The translations under genes and the position numbers were made by a program. Shown here one piece after another: positions 24,912-33,835 of a stretch of DNA of 64,000 nucleotides (the stretch's first letter is position 1; every line of letters starts with the position of its first letter). The DNA comes from a bacterium (lineage in GTDB: Bacteria; CAIWAD01): assembly GCA_030685015.1 (NCBI GenBank), contig JAUXWS010000019.1:1-64000 (forward strand), read 5' to 3'. A model generated the notes under the pieces. It ran no database searches. It was not told where the DNA came from and worked only from the letters and a program-made list of their open reading frames with translations.

Positions 24912-26065
24912 GCGGCTCCTCCCGCCCGCAGTTCCTCCCGGAGCAGATCCGCCACCCGCTGCGAGGCGCCGGGACCACCCAAGGTCCGTTCGACGGAGGC
25001 CGCCAGCGCGGCGCCCTCCTCGCGCAGGGCGCCACCGCGCAGGCGCTGCAGCACCCAGTCCGCCATGAGGACGCCGCGCGCTTCCTCGTTGAGCAGCTCG
25101 GGCACCAGCTCCCGGCCGGCGGCCAGGTTGACCGGCGAGGCCCAGCGCGCCTTGACCAGCCGGCGGGCCAGCCAGGCGGCCGGCCCGTCCAGCTTGTAGT
25201 AGACGAGATGGGGCAGTCCCAGGGCGGCGGCCTCCAGACTGGCCGTGCCGCTGGCCACCAGGCCCAGGTCGGCGGCGCGCAGCACCTCGTGGAAGCGTCC
25301 CGCCACCACTTTGACGCGGCCTGGCAGTCCGGCCGCCCGCGCCAGCTCCCGCGCCTCGGCGCGATCGGGCACCTGCAGCAGCGGCAGGAGGGGCTGGTCG
25401 GCCAGCATCGCCACCGCGTCGCGCAGCAGCGGCAGATGGTGGCGCAGCTCCCCGCCGCGGCTGCCGGGCAGGAGGGCGAGGACCAGCTCGTCGGGATCCA
25501 GGCCCAGGGCCGCCCGTGCCGCGATGCGGCCGGAGGCGCCGGCGACGAGGTCCAGCACGGGATGCCCGACGAAGACAGGCTGGCCCCCCACCCGGCGGTA
25601 GTCCTCCTCCTCGAAGGGAAAAATGAGGGCCTGGCGGTCGGTCAGGCGAGCCACCCGGGACAATCTCCCCGCTTTCCAGGCCCAGTACTTGGGACTGATG
25701 TAATAGACCTGCCGCGGCACGTGGCGGCGGGCGGCGCGGGCGAGGGGAAGGTTGAAGCCAGGGGCGTCCACCAGCAGCAGGACATGGGGCCGCCGGGCGC
25801 GCAGCTCCCGCAGGACACGGCGCCAGGTCAGCCAGATGGCGGGCAGGCGGCGGACCACGTCCAGCAGGCCCATCACGGCCAGCCGCTCAAGGGGCGCCAC
25901 GATCCGCATGCCCGCCGCCGCCAGGGCCGGCCCGCCCACGCCGAAGCATTCGAGGCGGGGCAGGCTCTCGCGCAATCGCGCCAGGGCCAGGGCGGCGATC
26001 TGGTCGCCGCTTGACTCCCCGGCCACCACCATCAGGCGGGGCGGCGTGGGGTCGATCTCCTTCAT
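24905..26065 (-). CDS. lpxB: Lipid-A-disaccharide synthase
   Basis: A 386-residue glycosyltransferase family 19 enzyme that joins UDP-diacylglucosamine and lipid X. Motifs include VVAGESSGDQIAA at the N-terminus, LLVDAPGFNLPLA, YYISPKYWAWK, LLPGSRGGELRHHLP, and SGTASLEAAALGLPHLVYYK near the C-terminus. The ATG at 26065 overlaps the nusB stop by ATGA. The longer frame upstream is the nusB shadow. First lipid A gene of the minus-strand operon. Confidence 0.94.
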   Translation of the reverse strand: MKEIDPTPPRLMVVAGESSGDQIAALALARLRESLPRLECFGVGGPALAAAGMRIVAPLERLAVMGLLDVVRRLPAIWLTWRRVLRELRARRPHVLLLVDAPGFNLPLARAARRHVPRQVYYISPKYWAWKAGRLSRVARLTDRQALIFPFEEEDYRRVGGQPVFVGHPVLDLVAGASGRIAARAALGLDPDELVLALLPGSRGGELRHHLPLLRDAVAMLADQPLLPLLQVPDRAEARELARAAGLPGRVKVVAGRFHEVLRAADLGLVASGTASLEAAALGLPHLVYYKLDGPAAWLARRLVKARWASPVNLAAGRELVPELLNEEARGVLMADWVLQRLRGGALREEGAALAASVERTLGGPGASQRVADLLREELRAGGAAC

Positions 26066-26550
26066 GACTCGTCGGCGTACTGGAGGCGCAGCTCGGCGAT
26101 GTCTCCCTTGACGGAGTCGAGGATGCCGTTGACGAACTTGCCACTGTTCTCCGTGGAGTACTTCTTGGCGATCTCGATCGCCTCGTTGATGGAGACCTTC
26201 TCGGGGATGTCGGGGAAGTGCAGCATCTCGGCGATGCCGATGCGCAGGATGATGCGGTCCAGGCGGGCGATGCGGTCCAGGTCCCATTTGTGGGCCCGCG
26301 CCGTGATGATGGCGTCGATCACTTCCGTGTCGCGGATCGTCTTCAGCACCAGATCGTGCAGGAAGACGGCGTAGATGGAATCCCGGTCCAGCTCGTTGGC
26401 GGGCAGGGCGTCCCCCACCTCCAGGTCCAGCTCGAGCTTGCGTTGCAGGATGCGCACGCGGTCCAGCACTTCGCTCAGCGGCAGGCCACTGGACTGTTGG
26501 GCGTACAGGATGAGCACCGCCGTCTCTCGAGCCGCGCGCCGGGATATCAC
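26062..26550 (-). CDS. nusB: Transcription antitermination factor NusB
   Basis: A 162-residue all-helical protein. The N-terminal SRRAARETAVLILYA and C-terminal SINEAIEIAKKY and FVNGILDSV segments are characteristic of NusB. NusB binds boxA RNA with S10 and prevents termination in rRNA operons. Start is GTG at 26550, with GGAGG seven bases upstream. It heads the nusB-lpxB-DUF374-lpxK-nadB operon, an unusual coupling of antitermination with lipid A and NAD synthesis. Confidence 0.92.
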   Translation of the reverse strand: MISRRAARETAVLILYAQQSSGLPLSEVLDRVRILQRKLELDLEVGDALPANELDRDSIYAVFLHDLVLKTIRDTEVIDAIITARAHKWDLDRIARLDRIILRIGIAEMLHFPDIPEKVSINEAIEIAKKYSTENSGKFVNGILDSVKGDIAELRLQYADES

Positions 26551-26591
26551 AGAGCACCTCCGCGGATCAGCTGTCCAATGATGGGCCTGAA

Positions 26592-26622
26592 CTTATCACA
26601 TCCGCGCGGCAGGCGCTGTCAT
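26592..26622 (-). promoter_or_regulatory. Possible sigma-70 type promoter of the nusB operon
   Basis: On the minus strand ATGACA and TGATAA are separated by 18 bases, and the -10 ends about 42 bases before the nusB start. It is the best match in the 106-base gap between the convergent-spaced acyl-CoA dehydrogenase stop and nusB. Weak evidence. Confidence 0.3.
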
Positions 26623-26656
26623 CCATGGCAAAGGGTGTTCAACAGCGGTGGCCTGC

Positions 26657-27799
26657 TCAGGCAGTCGCCGCCGATTCGCCGATCCATCGCTCCGCGATCT
26701 GCTCGCGCAGGCCCTCCACCCCGCCGCCCACCATCTCCATGCCGCGGGCGTCCCGCATGAAGCGCTCGGCGTGGTACTCGCGGGAATAGCCATAGCCGCC
26801 ATGGATCTGCACCACCTCGCGACCGCAGAAGGAAGCGCCCTCCGCCCCCGCCAGGCGCGCCAGGTCGGCCAAGCGGGCAAACTCGGTGGGCTGTCCGGCG
26901 TCGGCCGCGATGGCGGCGCGCAGGGCCAGGCCGCGGGTAGCCTCCATCTTCCACTGCATGTCGGCCAGTTTGAAGCGGATGGCCTCAAAGGAGTCGATGC
27001 GGCGCCCGAACTGCTCGCGCTGGGCGGCGTACTGCTGCGCCAGGTCCGCCGCGCCCTCCATGATGCCCAGGGCCACGCTGGCCCAGCCCAGGCTGGCCGT
27101 GGCGCGCACGAGCATGAGCCCCTTGCCGCTGATGCGCGTGTCCAGGCGATGGTCCTCGTCCACCTCCACATCGGTGAAGCTGACACGGCCGATGCCGGCG
27201 CCGCGCAGGCCCAGGCTGAGCGGCTCCCGCTCCTGGGTCACGCCCGGCATGTGGGCGGGCATGCCCAGAACGATGCGGCGCCCCGCCAGCGTGGCGCTCA
27301 CCAGCAGCAGGTCGCCGATGGCGCCCGCCGTCACCATGCGTTTGGCGCCGTTCAGGCGCAGGCCGCGGGGCGTCTCCTCCGCCTTGAGCGGCTGGCGGAT
27401 GTCGTCCATGCGCGTCCAGGCGGCGAGGGCCTGGCCGGCGGCCAGGCGGGGCAGCCAGGCCTGCCGCAGGCGCGGTTCGGCGTGGCGCATCCAGCCCACG
27501 CCCAGGGCGTTGTGGTTGGAGATGAGCTGGCCCATGGAGGGATCCACCCGGGACAACTCCTCCACCGCCAGGTGGAAGCTGAGGTGGTCCAGACCCATCC
27601 CGCCCTCGTCCTCGGGCAGCAGCATGCCGGCGAAGCCCAGCTCGAAAAGGCCGGCCCGCTCGCGGCCGAGGTCGGGCCAGGGTCCTCCCGCGGCGATCGT
27701 CTCCTCGCGCTCACGGATGCCCGGCAGCAGTCGTTCATTGGCATAGCGCCGCGCCATCTCGCGCACGGCCTGCTGATCGTCACTCAAGAGGAAATCCAT
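26657..27799 (-). CDS. Acyl-CoA dehydrogenase
   Basis: A 380-residue flavoprotein of the acyl-CoA dehydrogenase family, which introduces the alpha-beta double bond into an acyl-CoA. The N-terminal helical domain starts MDFLLSDDQQAVREMARR. A middle beta domain and a C-terminal helical bundle follow, with the QIHGGYGYSREY motif near the end (HGGYG is typical). The ATG at 27799 has GAGGTTG upstream. It closes a minus-strand group with 3-hydroxyacyl-CoA dehydrogenase, thiolase and an MBL-fold hydrolase, after a 109-base gap. The expected catalytic glutamate could not be placed with certainty. Confidence 0.88.
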   Translation of the reverse strand: MDFLLSDDQQAVREMARRYANERLLPGIREREETIAAGGPWPDLGRERAGLFELGFAGMLLPEDEGGMGLDHLSFHLAVEELSRVDPSMGQLISNHNALGVGWMRHAEPRLRQAWLPRLAAGQALAAWTRMDDIRQPLKAEETPRGLRLNGAKRMVTAGAIGDLLLVSATLAGRRIVLGMPAHMPGVTQEREPLSLGLRGAGIGRVSFTDVEVDEDHRLDTRISGKGLMLVRATASLGWASVALGIMEGAADLAQQYAAQREQFGRRIDSFEAIRFKLADMQWKMEATRGLALRAAIAADAGQPTEFARLADLARLAGAEGASFCGREVVQIHGGYGYSREYHAERFMRDARGMEMVGGGVEGLREQIAERWIGESAATA

Positions 27800-27908
27800 G
27801 TCAACCTCGTTGCTTCCCGATCCCACCCACGATCACCGCTGTCATCGAGTCACCACCTCGCGGCGCGTTCATCGTCGCCCCATGCCGCTGCGGACCGGCC
27901 AGCACGGA

Positions 27909-28757
27909 TCAGTATTCGTAGAAGCCGCGCCCCGTCTTGCGCCCCAGATGGCCGGCCGCCACCATTTTGCGCAGGAGCGGGCAGGGCCGGTACTTGGGAT
28001 CGCCCAGGCCCTCGTGCAGCACCTCGAGGATGGCCAGGCAGACGTCCAGGCCGATGAAGTCGGCCAGGGTGAGCGGACCCATGGGGTGGGCCATTCCCAG
28101 CTTCATGATGCCGTCGATCGCCTCCCGCGTGGCGACGCCCTCCATCAGGGCCTGGACCGCCTCGTTGATCATGGGCATGAGAATGCGGTTGGCGACGAAG
28201 CCAGGGTAGTCCTCGCTGGCCAGGGGCGTCTTGCCCAGCTTGCCGCAGACACCCAGCACCAGGTCCAGGGTGGCCGCGCTCGTGTCGTGGCCGCGGATCA
28301 CCTCCACCAGCTGCATGACGGGCACGGGATTCATGAAGTGCATGCCGATCACCTGCTGGGGGCGACCGGTGGCGGAGGCGATGGCGGTGATGGAGATGCT
28401 GCTCGTGTTGCTGGCCAGCACCGCCTCCGGCGCGCAGATCGCCGCCAGTTTGCGGAAAAGCTCCAGCTTGACGGCCTTGTTCTCTGTGGCCGCCTCCACC
28501 ACGAGGAAGGCCTCGGCGGCGGCGTTCAGGTCGGTGCCGGGCTGGATGCGGGCCAGGGCGGCATCGGCCTCGGCCTGGCTGATCTTCTCCTTCTTCACCT
28601 CGCGGCCCAGGTTGCCGCCAATGGTGGCCAGGGCCTTCTTCACCAGCTCCTCGCCCAAATCCACCAGGCGCACTTGATAGCCGCTCTTGGCGCAGACGTG
28701 GGCGATGCCGTTGCCCATGGTGCCCGCGCCGATCACCGCGATGCAATCCTGCTTCAT
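27909..28757 (-). CDS. hbd: 3-hydroxybutyryl-CoA dehydrogenase
   Basis: A 282-residue NAD(P)-dependent enzyme that interconverts acetoacetyl-CoA and 3-hydroxybutyryl-CoA. Motifs are [15 protein letters not shown] (Rossmann), [10 protein letters not shown], the catalytic histidine in [11 protein letters not shown], and [16 protein letters not shown]. Length is typical for the short stand-alone form. It starts one base after the thiolase stop, so the two are coupled. Confidence 0.93.
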   Translation of the reverse strand: MKQDCIAVIGAGTMGNGIAHVCAKSGYQVRLVDLGEELVKKALATIGGNLGREVKKEKISQAEADAALARIQPGTDLNAAAEAFLVVEAATENKAVKLELFRKLAAICAPEAVLASNTSSISITAIASATGRPQQVIGMHFMNPVPVMQLVEVIRGHDTSAATLDLVLGVCGKLGKTPLASEDYPGFVANRILMPMINEAVQALMEGVATREAIDGIMKLGMAHPMGPLTLADFIGLDVCLAILEVLHEGLGDPKYRPCPLLRKMVAAGHLGRKTGRGFYEY

Positions 28758-28758
28758 C

Positions 28759-29940
28759 TCAAACCTCCCGTTCCACGATGAGGGCCACCGCCTCGCCGCC
28801 GCCGATGCAGAGGCTGGCCAGTCCGCGCCGCTTGCCCAGATCCTCCAGCTCGTGCAGCAGGGTCACCAGCACGCGCGCCCCGCTGGCGCCGATGGGATGC
28901 CCCAAGCTGACCGCCCCGCCGCGCGGGTTGACCTTGGCCGGGTCGACCTTGAGCAGGCGCTCGTTGGCCAGGCTGACCACGCTGAAGGCCTCGTTGATCT
29001 CGAAGAGGTCGATCTCATCCAACCTGAGGCCCGCCTTGGCCAGAGCCTTGTTGATGCTGGCCGCCGGGGCGGTGGTGAACCACTCCGGCTTCTGGGCGAC
29101 GCCGGCGGCGGCGACGACGCGCGCCATGGGTTTCAGGCCCAGCTCCCGGGCCTTGTCGGCGCTCATGAGAAGAAGGGCCGCGGCCCCGTCGTTGATGCTG
29201 CTGGCGTTGCCCGCCGTCACCGTGCCCGCCTTGTCGAAGGCCGGATTCAGCGAGGCCAGCTTGTCGGGCCGCCCCTTGCCCGGTTCCTCGTCGGTGTCCA
29301 CCAGCACGGGGTCGCCCTTGCGCTGCGGCACCGGCACGGGCACGATCTCCCGCTGGAAGGCGCCCGCCGCGATGGCCGCCGTGCTGCGGCGGTAGCTCTC
29401 GGCGGCGAAGGCGTCCTGGTCGGCGCGGCTGATCGCCATGTCCCTGGCGCAGATCTCCGCCGCGTTGCCCATGTGGAAGTTGTTGTAGACGTCCCACAGG
29501 CCGTCGTGGATCATGCCGTCCACCACCCGTCCGTGGCCCAGGCGCAGGCCGTTGCGCGCCTCGGGCAGATAGTGGGGCACTTGGCTCATGTTCTCCATGC
29601 CGCCCGCCACCACCACCTCGGCGTCCCCGCAGGCGATGGCCTGGGCCGCCAACATCACCGCCTTGAGGCCGCTGCCGCAGACCTTGTTGACGGTGGTGCA
29701 GGCCACCTGCTCGGGCAGCCCGGCGAACAGGGCTGCCTGGCGGGCGGGCGCCTGTCCGGTGCCGGCGGGCAGCACGTTGCCCATGATCACCTCGTCCACC
29801 AGTTCCGGCTGGACGCCGGCGCGGCGCAACACCTCGGCCACGACGACAGCTCCCAGCCGCGGGGCCGCGACCGAGGCGAGGGCTCCGTTGAAGGAGCCGA
29901 TTGGTGTGCGGGCCGCGGCCACGATGACGACTTGCTTCAC
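28759..29940 (-). CDS. Acetyl-CoA C-acetyltransferase (thiolase)
   Basis: A 393-residue thiolase. The acyl-carrying cysteine is in [14 protein letters not shown], the second active-site set reads [17 protein letters not shown] and the C-terminal CIGGGEAVA. It condenses two acetyl-CoA to acetoacetyl-CoA, or the reverse in beta-oxidation. Start is GTG at 29940, with GGGAGGG upstream, giving the usual [16 protein letters not shown]-terminus. Confidence 0.93.
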   Translation of the reverse strand: MKQVVIVAAARTPIGSFNGALASVAAPRLGAVVVAEVLRRAGVQPELVDEVIMGNVLPAGTGQAPARQAALFAGLPEQVACTTVNKVCGSGLKAVMLAAQAIACGDAEVVVAGGMENMSQVPHYLPEARNGLRLGHGRVVDGMIHDGLWDVYNNFHMGNAAEICARDMAISRADQDAFAAESYRRSTAAIAAGAFQREIVPVPVPQRKGDPVLVDTDEEPGKGRPDKLASLNPAFDKAGTVTAGNASSINDGAAALLLMSADKARELGLKPMARVVAAAGVAQKPEWFTTAPAASINKALAKAGLRLDEIDLFEINEAFSVVSLANERLLKVDPAKVNPRGGAVSLGHPIGASGARVLVTLLHELEDLGKRRGLASLCIGGGEAVALIVEREV

Positions 29941-29972
29941 GATCCCTCCCATCCCTTGGTGCATGTTTTCAT

Positions 29973-30800
29973 TCAATCCGCTGAGCTGCGGCCCCGTCCC
30001 TCGTTCGGGTCGGGCCGCCGAAAGCGCTTGCCCACCACGCCGTGGTACAAATAGCAGGCGAGGCCGCTGTCCGCCGCCGTCGCCAGTTCGCGGCGCCGGG
30101 TCCGCGCCACCTCCGGCTCCAGATCGCTGCTGGTGCGGAAGGCGGGGTTGAAGGCGGCCTTGAGCGAGAGCAGGTCGCCGCCCAGCAGCAGGTCCCCGCC
30201 CCCGTCGCCGGTCCGCTCCCAGGCCAGGTCGCCCTCCCCGCCACGCCGCAGGCGCCCCTCGCCCGCCAGGACCACCTGGTGCCCGGGTGTGTGGCCGCCC
30301 GTGTGGCGGACCTGGATCTCCCCGCCCAGTTCCCAATCCCCGTGGTGGCGCACCGCCAGCGGCCAGTCACCCAGCCACTCCAGCAGCTCGGCGGAAATGA
30401 AACGCTCGCCGCCCCGCGCCACGCGGTCCAGTCCACGCCACAGGGCCAGTTCCTGGAGGTGGAGGCGGGCGTTGGGGAAGACGGGGGCTCCCCGTTCGCG
30501 ATCAAAGACACCGCCGGCGTGGTCGTCGTGCAGGTGTGTCAGAATGACGTCGGAGACGTCGTCCCGGGTCAGGCCCAGGACCTCCAGCTGACGGTCCAGC
30601 GCGAAGGACGGTGGCTGCCAATCCACACCAGCGAGGCGCTGGGCCAAGCCCGGATCGAAGCCGGCGTCCACCAGCACCACGCGCTCCGTCATGCGCAGCA
30701 GGCAGGGAGCCACGGGCAGGAGCAGGCGTCCCCCCGCCGCGCGCTGGATGAGCAGGCGGCCAAAGTCGATCTCGTGGGCCGCAAAGAGCGGAAAGGACAT
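29973..30800 (-). CDS. Metallo-beta-lactamase-fold hydrolase
   Basis: A 275-residue MBL-fold enzyme with the metal motif THLHDDHAGG and further ligands in HTGGHTPGHQ and LLLGGDLLS. It resembles lactonase/hydrolase-type members, several of which are hydrolases of thioesters or lactones. It begins the acyl-CoA operon, ending 32 bases before thiolase. The start is uncertain: ATG at 30800 gives MSFPLFAAHEIDFG, but in-frame ATGs at 30806 and 30815 and GTGs up to 30821 are also open, and none has a clear binding site. Confidence 0.8.
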   Translation of the reverse strand: MSFPLFAAHEIDFGRLLIQRAAGGRLLLPVAPCLLRMTERVVLVDAGFDPGLAQRLAGVDWQPPSFALDRQLEVLGLTRDDVSDVILTHLHDDHAGGVFDRERGAPVFPNARLHLQELALWRGLDRVARGGERFISAELLEWLGDWPLAVRHHGDWELGGEIQVRHTGGHTPGHQVVLAGEGRLRRGGEGDLAWERTGDGGGDLLLGGDLLSLKAAFNPAFRTSSDLEPEVARTRRRELATAADSGLACYLYHGVVGKRFRRPDPNEGRGRSSAD

Positions 30801-31042
30801 TGGCATGGCGACCATCACCACGATCGGCGCCGCCCGGTGCGACGAGACCTCATCCCTGGCAGGGCCTGCGCCCGGCTCAAGCGCCCTCCCCCGGCGACTC
30901 CGCGGATGCTGGCGATGGCTGTGCGCCTCTCATGCCCTGCCCATATGAGACCGGGAACCCTCGCGTCCGCAGCAGCGGCGGACGGCTGTCGCCCTCAAGA
31001 TGGCAATGAGCCGCTGGCGAGGGAACCCGTTGGACGCGGGCG

Positions 31043-31080
31043 CCAAAAAGAAAGCCGCCGCATCCGGAGACGCGGCGGCT
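31043..31080 (-). terminator. Rho-independent terminator after RRM gene 1
   Basis: On the minus strand AGCCGCCGC and GCGGCGGCT form a perfect 9-bp stem, followed by TTTCTTTTT. It lies about 55 bases after the stop of the RNA-binding protein gene. Confidence 0.88.
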
Positions 31081-31134
31081 TGGTTCACTGGTCCGGCCGG
31101 CACTCCGTGGAGAACCTGGCCGGATGGTCGCGGG

Positions 31135-31419
31135 CTACCAGCGGCGGCTGCCGCCTCCGCCCCCGCCGCCGCCTTCGGTCTTGGGCTTGGCCTCATTGAC
31201 CTTCAGGTTGCGGCCGTCCATGTCCTTTTCGTTCAAGCCGTTGATGGCCGCGTTGGCCTCCTGGGCGTTGGGCATGGTGACGAAGGCGAAACCCTTCGGG
31301 CGCCCCGTGTCGCGATCGTTGATGACCGCCACGTCTTCGACCGTGCCGTAGGCCTCAAAGGCGGCGCGCAGCTGCGAATCCGTCACCGAGAAGGCCATGT
31401 TGCCCACATACAACTTCAT
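31135..31419 (-). CDS. Small RRM RNA-binding protein 1
   Basis: A 94-residue protein made of a single RNA recognition motif. RNP2 is KLYVGNMAF and RNP1 is KGFAFVTM. A short Gly-rich tail ends in SRRW. These small RRM proteins are RNA chaperones, often cold-induced. ATG at 31419 follows GGAGTACGC. A close paralogue lies at 31863-32165 with the same leader features. Each has its own terminator, so they are separate transcription units rather than one operon. Confidence 0.92.
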   Translation of the reverse strand: MKLYVGNMAFSVTDSQLRAAFEAYGTVEDVAVINDRDTGRPKGFAFVTMPNAQEANAAINGLNEKDMDGRNLKVNEAKPKTEGGGGGGGGSRRW

Positions 31420-31780
31420 TGCGTACTCCAATCCAATAACAGTGATGGGCGGCTCGGGACCCCGATTGGTTCCCGACAGACGCCCGGAAGACACAGAACA
31501 AGTGCGCCAGGAAGGCGCCGGATCCCGCCCGCTGGCGGGATTGACGAAGGATGACGGTGCCGGGAGCAGATGGAGGCGCCAGGGGCGCTCCAGGGCGGGC
31601 CGTCGACGAGTCAACGGCGGCATTGCACAGGCATGTCAAGCAGTCGCGGGACGAGTATGGGACAATAATTCCTGTTATGCACAAGCATTCGGCTTATTTT
31701 CCAAAAATTCTCCTTTGTGTAGCTTCAGTTCATTGTAAGAGCCGTCCACCCGGTTGCGTCCGGCCGCAAGCGCCCCACGG
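31420..31780 (-). promoter_or_regulatory. Long leader and promoter region of RRM gene 1
   Basis: This gene-free stretch between the two RRM genes contains an AT-rich part (about 31645-31740) likely to hold the promoter, and a leader hairpin at 31572-31591 (GGAGCGCC pairs with GGCGCCTCC). The 15-mer GCCCTGGAGCGCCCC (minus strand, 31582-31596) recurs in the leader of the second RRM gene at a similar distance from the start. Confidence 0.5.
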
Positions 31781-31810
31781 AAAAGGCCGCCGCGGTTGCC
31801 CGCGACGGCC
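31781..31810 (-). terminator. Rho-independent terminator after RRM gene 2
   Basis: On the minus strand GGCCGTCGCGG pairs with CCGCGGCGGCC (one G-T pair) around GCAA, followed by TTTTCC. It lies about 50 bases downstream of the second RRM gene. Confidence 0.8.
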
Positions 31811-31862
31811 CTTCATTCCTGCACCGCCCACCAATTACGTGGTGTGGCGGTCGATCTTCATG

Positions 31863-32165
31863 CTACCAACGGTTGCGGCCACCGCCGCCACCGCCGTAAC
31901 CACCGCCGCCGCCACCACCCTCGGCCTTGGGGCGGGCCTCGTTGACGCGCAGATTGCGGCCGCCCATGTCCTGCTCGTTGAGGGCGTTGATGGCCGCGTT
32001 GGCTTCCTGGGCATTGGGCATGGTGACAAAGGCGAAGCCCTTGGGGCGACCCGTGTCGCGATCGTTGATGACAGCCACTTCGTCAACGGTGCCAAAGGCC
32101 TCGAACGCCGCGCGAAGCTGCTGCTCCGTCGTCGAGAAGGCCATGTTGCCCACGTAGATCTTCAT
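31863..32165 (-). CDS. Small RRM RNA-binding protein 2
   Basis: A 100-residue single-RRM protein, very close to RRM protein 1 through the motif (RNP2 KIYVGNMAF, RNP1 KGFAFVTM), with a longer Gly-rich tail containing GGYGG and ending RNRW. ATG at 32165 follows GGAGTGAGAA. Both RRM genes share TTGGATTGGAGT just before the start. The pair is a recent-looking tandem duplication. Confidence 0.92.
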   Translation of the reverse strand: MKIYVGNMAFSTTEQQLRAAFEAFGTVDEVAVINDRDTGRPKGFAFVTMPNAQEANAAINALNEQDMGGRNLRVNEARPKAEGGGGGGGYGGGGGGRNRW

Positions 32166-32530
32166 TTCTCACTCCAATCCAAACACAAAACGGACGACCC
32201 GGGGACCTACGCTGGCCCCCATGCCTCATCCGCAGAACGCAAGTCAAGCCGCGTCAATGACCGCGACGGACTCCTACACGAGTGACGATCCCGGAAAATC
32301 GGGAAGCGCCGTCGGGGCGCTCCAGGGCAGGCATCAGGCCGAATCGGCAGGCGCGCGTCGCTGGGTCCTCAGGCAGTCCGGCGGCAAGTGTACAACATCA
32401 AATCCAAATCTGCAGCATGTGCGTGGATTTTTTACATGGATGTCGTCAACCGCGGTCCAGCGTGATTTCCATTAGCCTCCGGCTTGCTTCGGGCACTGAC
32501 GCGCAAGCGCCCAACCGAGCGGGCAGCCGG
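32166..32530 (-). promoter_or_regulatory. Leader region of RRM gene 2
   Basis: No gene is visible in these 365 bases. The minus strand holds a leader hairpin at 32302-32323 (GGAGCGCC with GGCGCTTCC) containing the 15-mer shared with RRM gene 1. An AT-rich patch lies around 32395-32450 that may carry a promoter. No firm -10/-35 pair was found. Confidence 0.45.
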
Positions 32531-33727
32531 CTACTCAGGCATCACCCATCGCTCCACGGGCGAAAGGAGGAAGTCGTCCAACGGTATCCCGTCGTCGCCC
32601 ACCAGCAGCAGGCGATCGGGATTGAAGGCGGCAGCGAAGGCCGCCATGCCCGGCAGGTGATCCCTCACGCGGGCGCCCTTCACTTCGATGGCCGTCACGC
32701 AGCCGCGGGCCTTGACGACGAAGTCCACCTCACGGTTGCGCTCCCGCCAGTAGGACAGCTCGCACATGCCGCCCGCGGCGGCATTGGCCAGATGCGCGCC
32801 CACGGCGGACTCCACCAGCCGGCCCCATGCGACGCGATCCGCCTTCCATTCCTCTACCCCGCGGCCGAAGGGGGCGGTCAGCAACGCGGTGTTGAACACT
32901 TGGAGCTTTGGGCTGGACGCCCGGCGACGGTGGGCCGCACCGGCGAACTTGGGCAGTCCGGTGAGGAGTCCGGCGCCATCCAGCAACTCTAGGTAATGGG
33001 CCAAGGTGGATGTGTTTCCCGCGTCCTGAAGGTGGCCCAACATCTTGTTGAAGGCCAGCACCTGTCCCGAGAACTGGCAGCCCAGCTCGAGGAGGCGGCG
33101 CAGCAGGGCCGGCTTGTCCACTCGGGAAAGCAAAAGCACATCGCGGGAAATGGTGGTCTCCACCAGGGAGTCCAGCACATAGCGCGACCAGCGCTCGACG
33201 TCACCCACCAACGGCGCGGAACCTGGGTACCCGCCGAAGCAGACACACTGCTCAACGCTCCAGCCGAAGGCCTGCCGCATCTCCGCCGCCGACCAGTGGG
33301 CAAGGCGCAGCAGCTCGAAGCGGCCGGCCAGACTTTCCGTCAGCCCGCGCTGCACCAACAGTGGGGCCGAACCCAACAGGACCACACGCAAGCCACGCCC
33401 CTCGCGCGTATCCTCGTCCCAGAGGCGCTTGACCGCCTCCGACCAGGCGGGCGCCTTCTGCACCTCGTCCAGCACCAGCACCGCATCGCCCCGGCCGCAT
33501 TCCTGACGAGACGCCTCCCACTGCTGGGCGATCCATTCCGGCCCGCGCAGGGTGGGTTCGTCGGCGCTGGCGTAGCGCCAGGGCATGCCGCAGGCCTTGG
33601 CCGCCTGCAGCGCCAGAGTGGTCTTGCCCACTTGACGCGGACCCGCCACCACTTGGATGAAGCGACGGGCTTCCTGCAGACGCCGAGCGAGAACCTGAAG
33701 CCCTTGACGATCAATCATCATATCCAT
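32531..33727 (-). CDS. AAA ATPase with DUF4143 domain
   Basis: A 398-residue protein of the common AAA_14-DUF4143 type. Walker A is AGPRQVGKTTL near residue 30 and Walker B is VLVLDEVQKAP near 85. The C-terminal DUF4143 domain has YWRERNREVDFVV, the core of a nuclease-like fold. These proteins are widespread in bacteria, often in variable genomic islands, and their job is not settled. It ends a small nuclease island with the HNH and DUF1016 genes. Start at 33727; an ATG two codons later is possible. Confidence 0.88.
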   Translation of the reverse strand: MDMMIDRQGLQVLARRLQEARRFIQVVAGPRQVGKTTLALQAAKACGMPWRYASADEPTLRGPEWIAQQWEASRQECGRGDAVLVLDEVQKAPAWSEAVKRLWDEDTREGRGLRVVLLGSAPLLVQRGLTESLAGRFELLRLAHWSAAEMRQAFGWSVEQCVCFGGYPGSAPLVGDVERWSRYVLDSLVETTISRDVLLLSRVDKPALLRRLLELGCQFSGQVLAFNKMLGHLQDAGNTSTLAHYLELLDGAGLLTGLPKFAGAAHRRRASSPKLQVFNTALLTAPFGRGVEEWKADRVAWGRLVESAVGAHLANAAAGGMCELSYWRERNREVDFVVKARGCVTAIEVKGARVRDHLPGMAAFAAAFNPDRLLLVGDDGIPLDDFLLSPVERWVMPE

Positions 33728-33835
33728 TTACTCAATTGACTGCGTAATTTTACGCAACGCCCCGCGAAAAGGCAATCGCCCTGGAAAATGGTGGCATGCC
33801 CGCGAACACCGCCAAGCGAGCAGCGGAGACACAGG

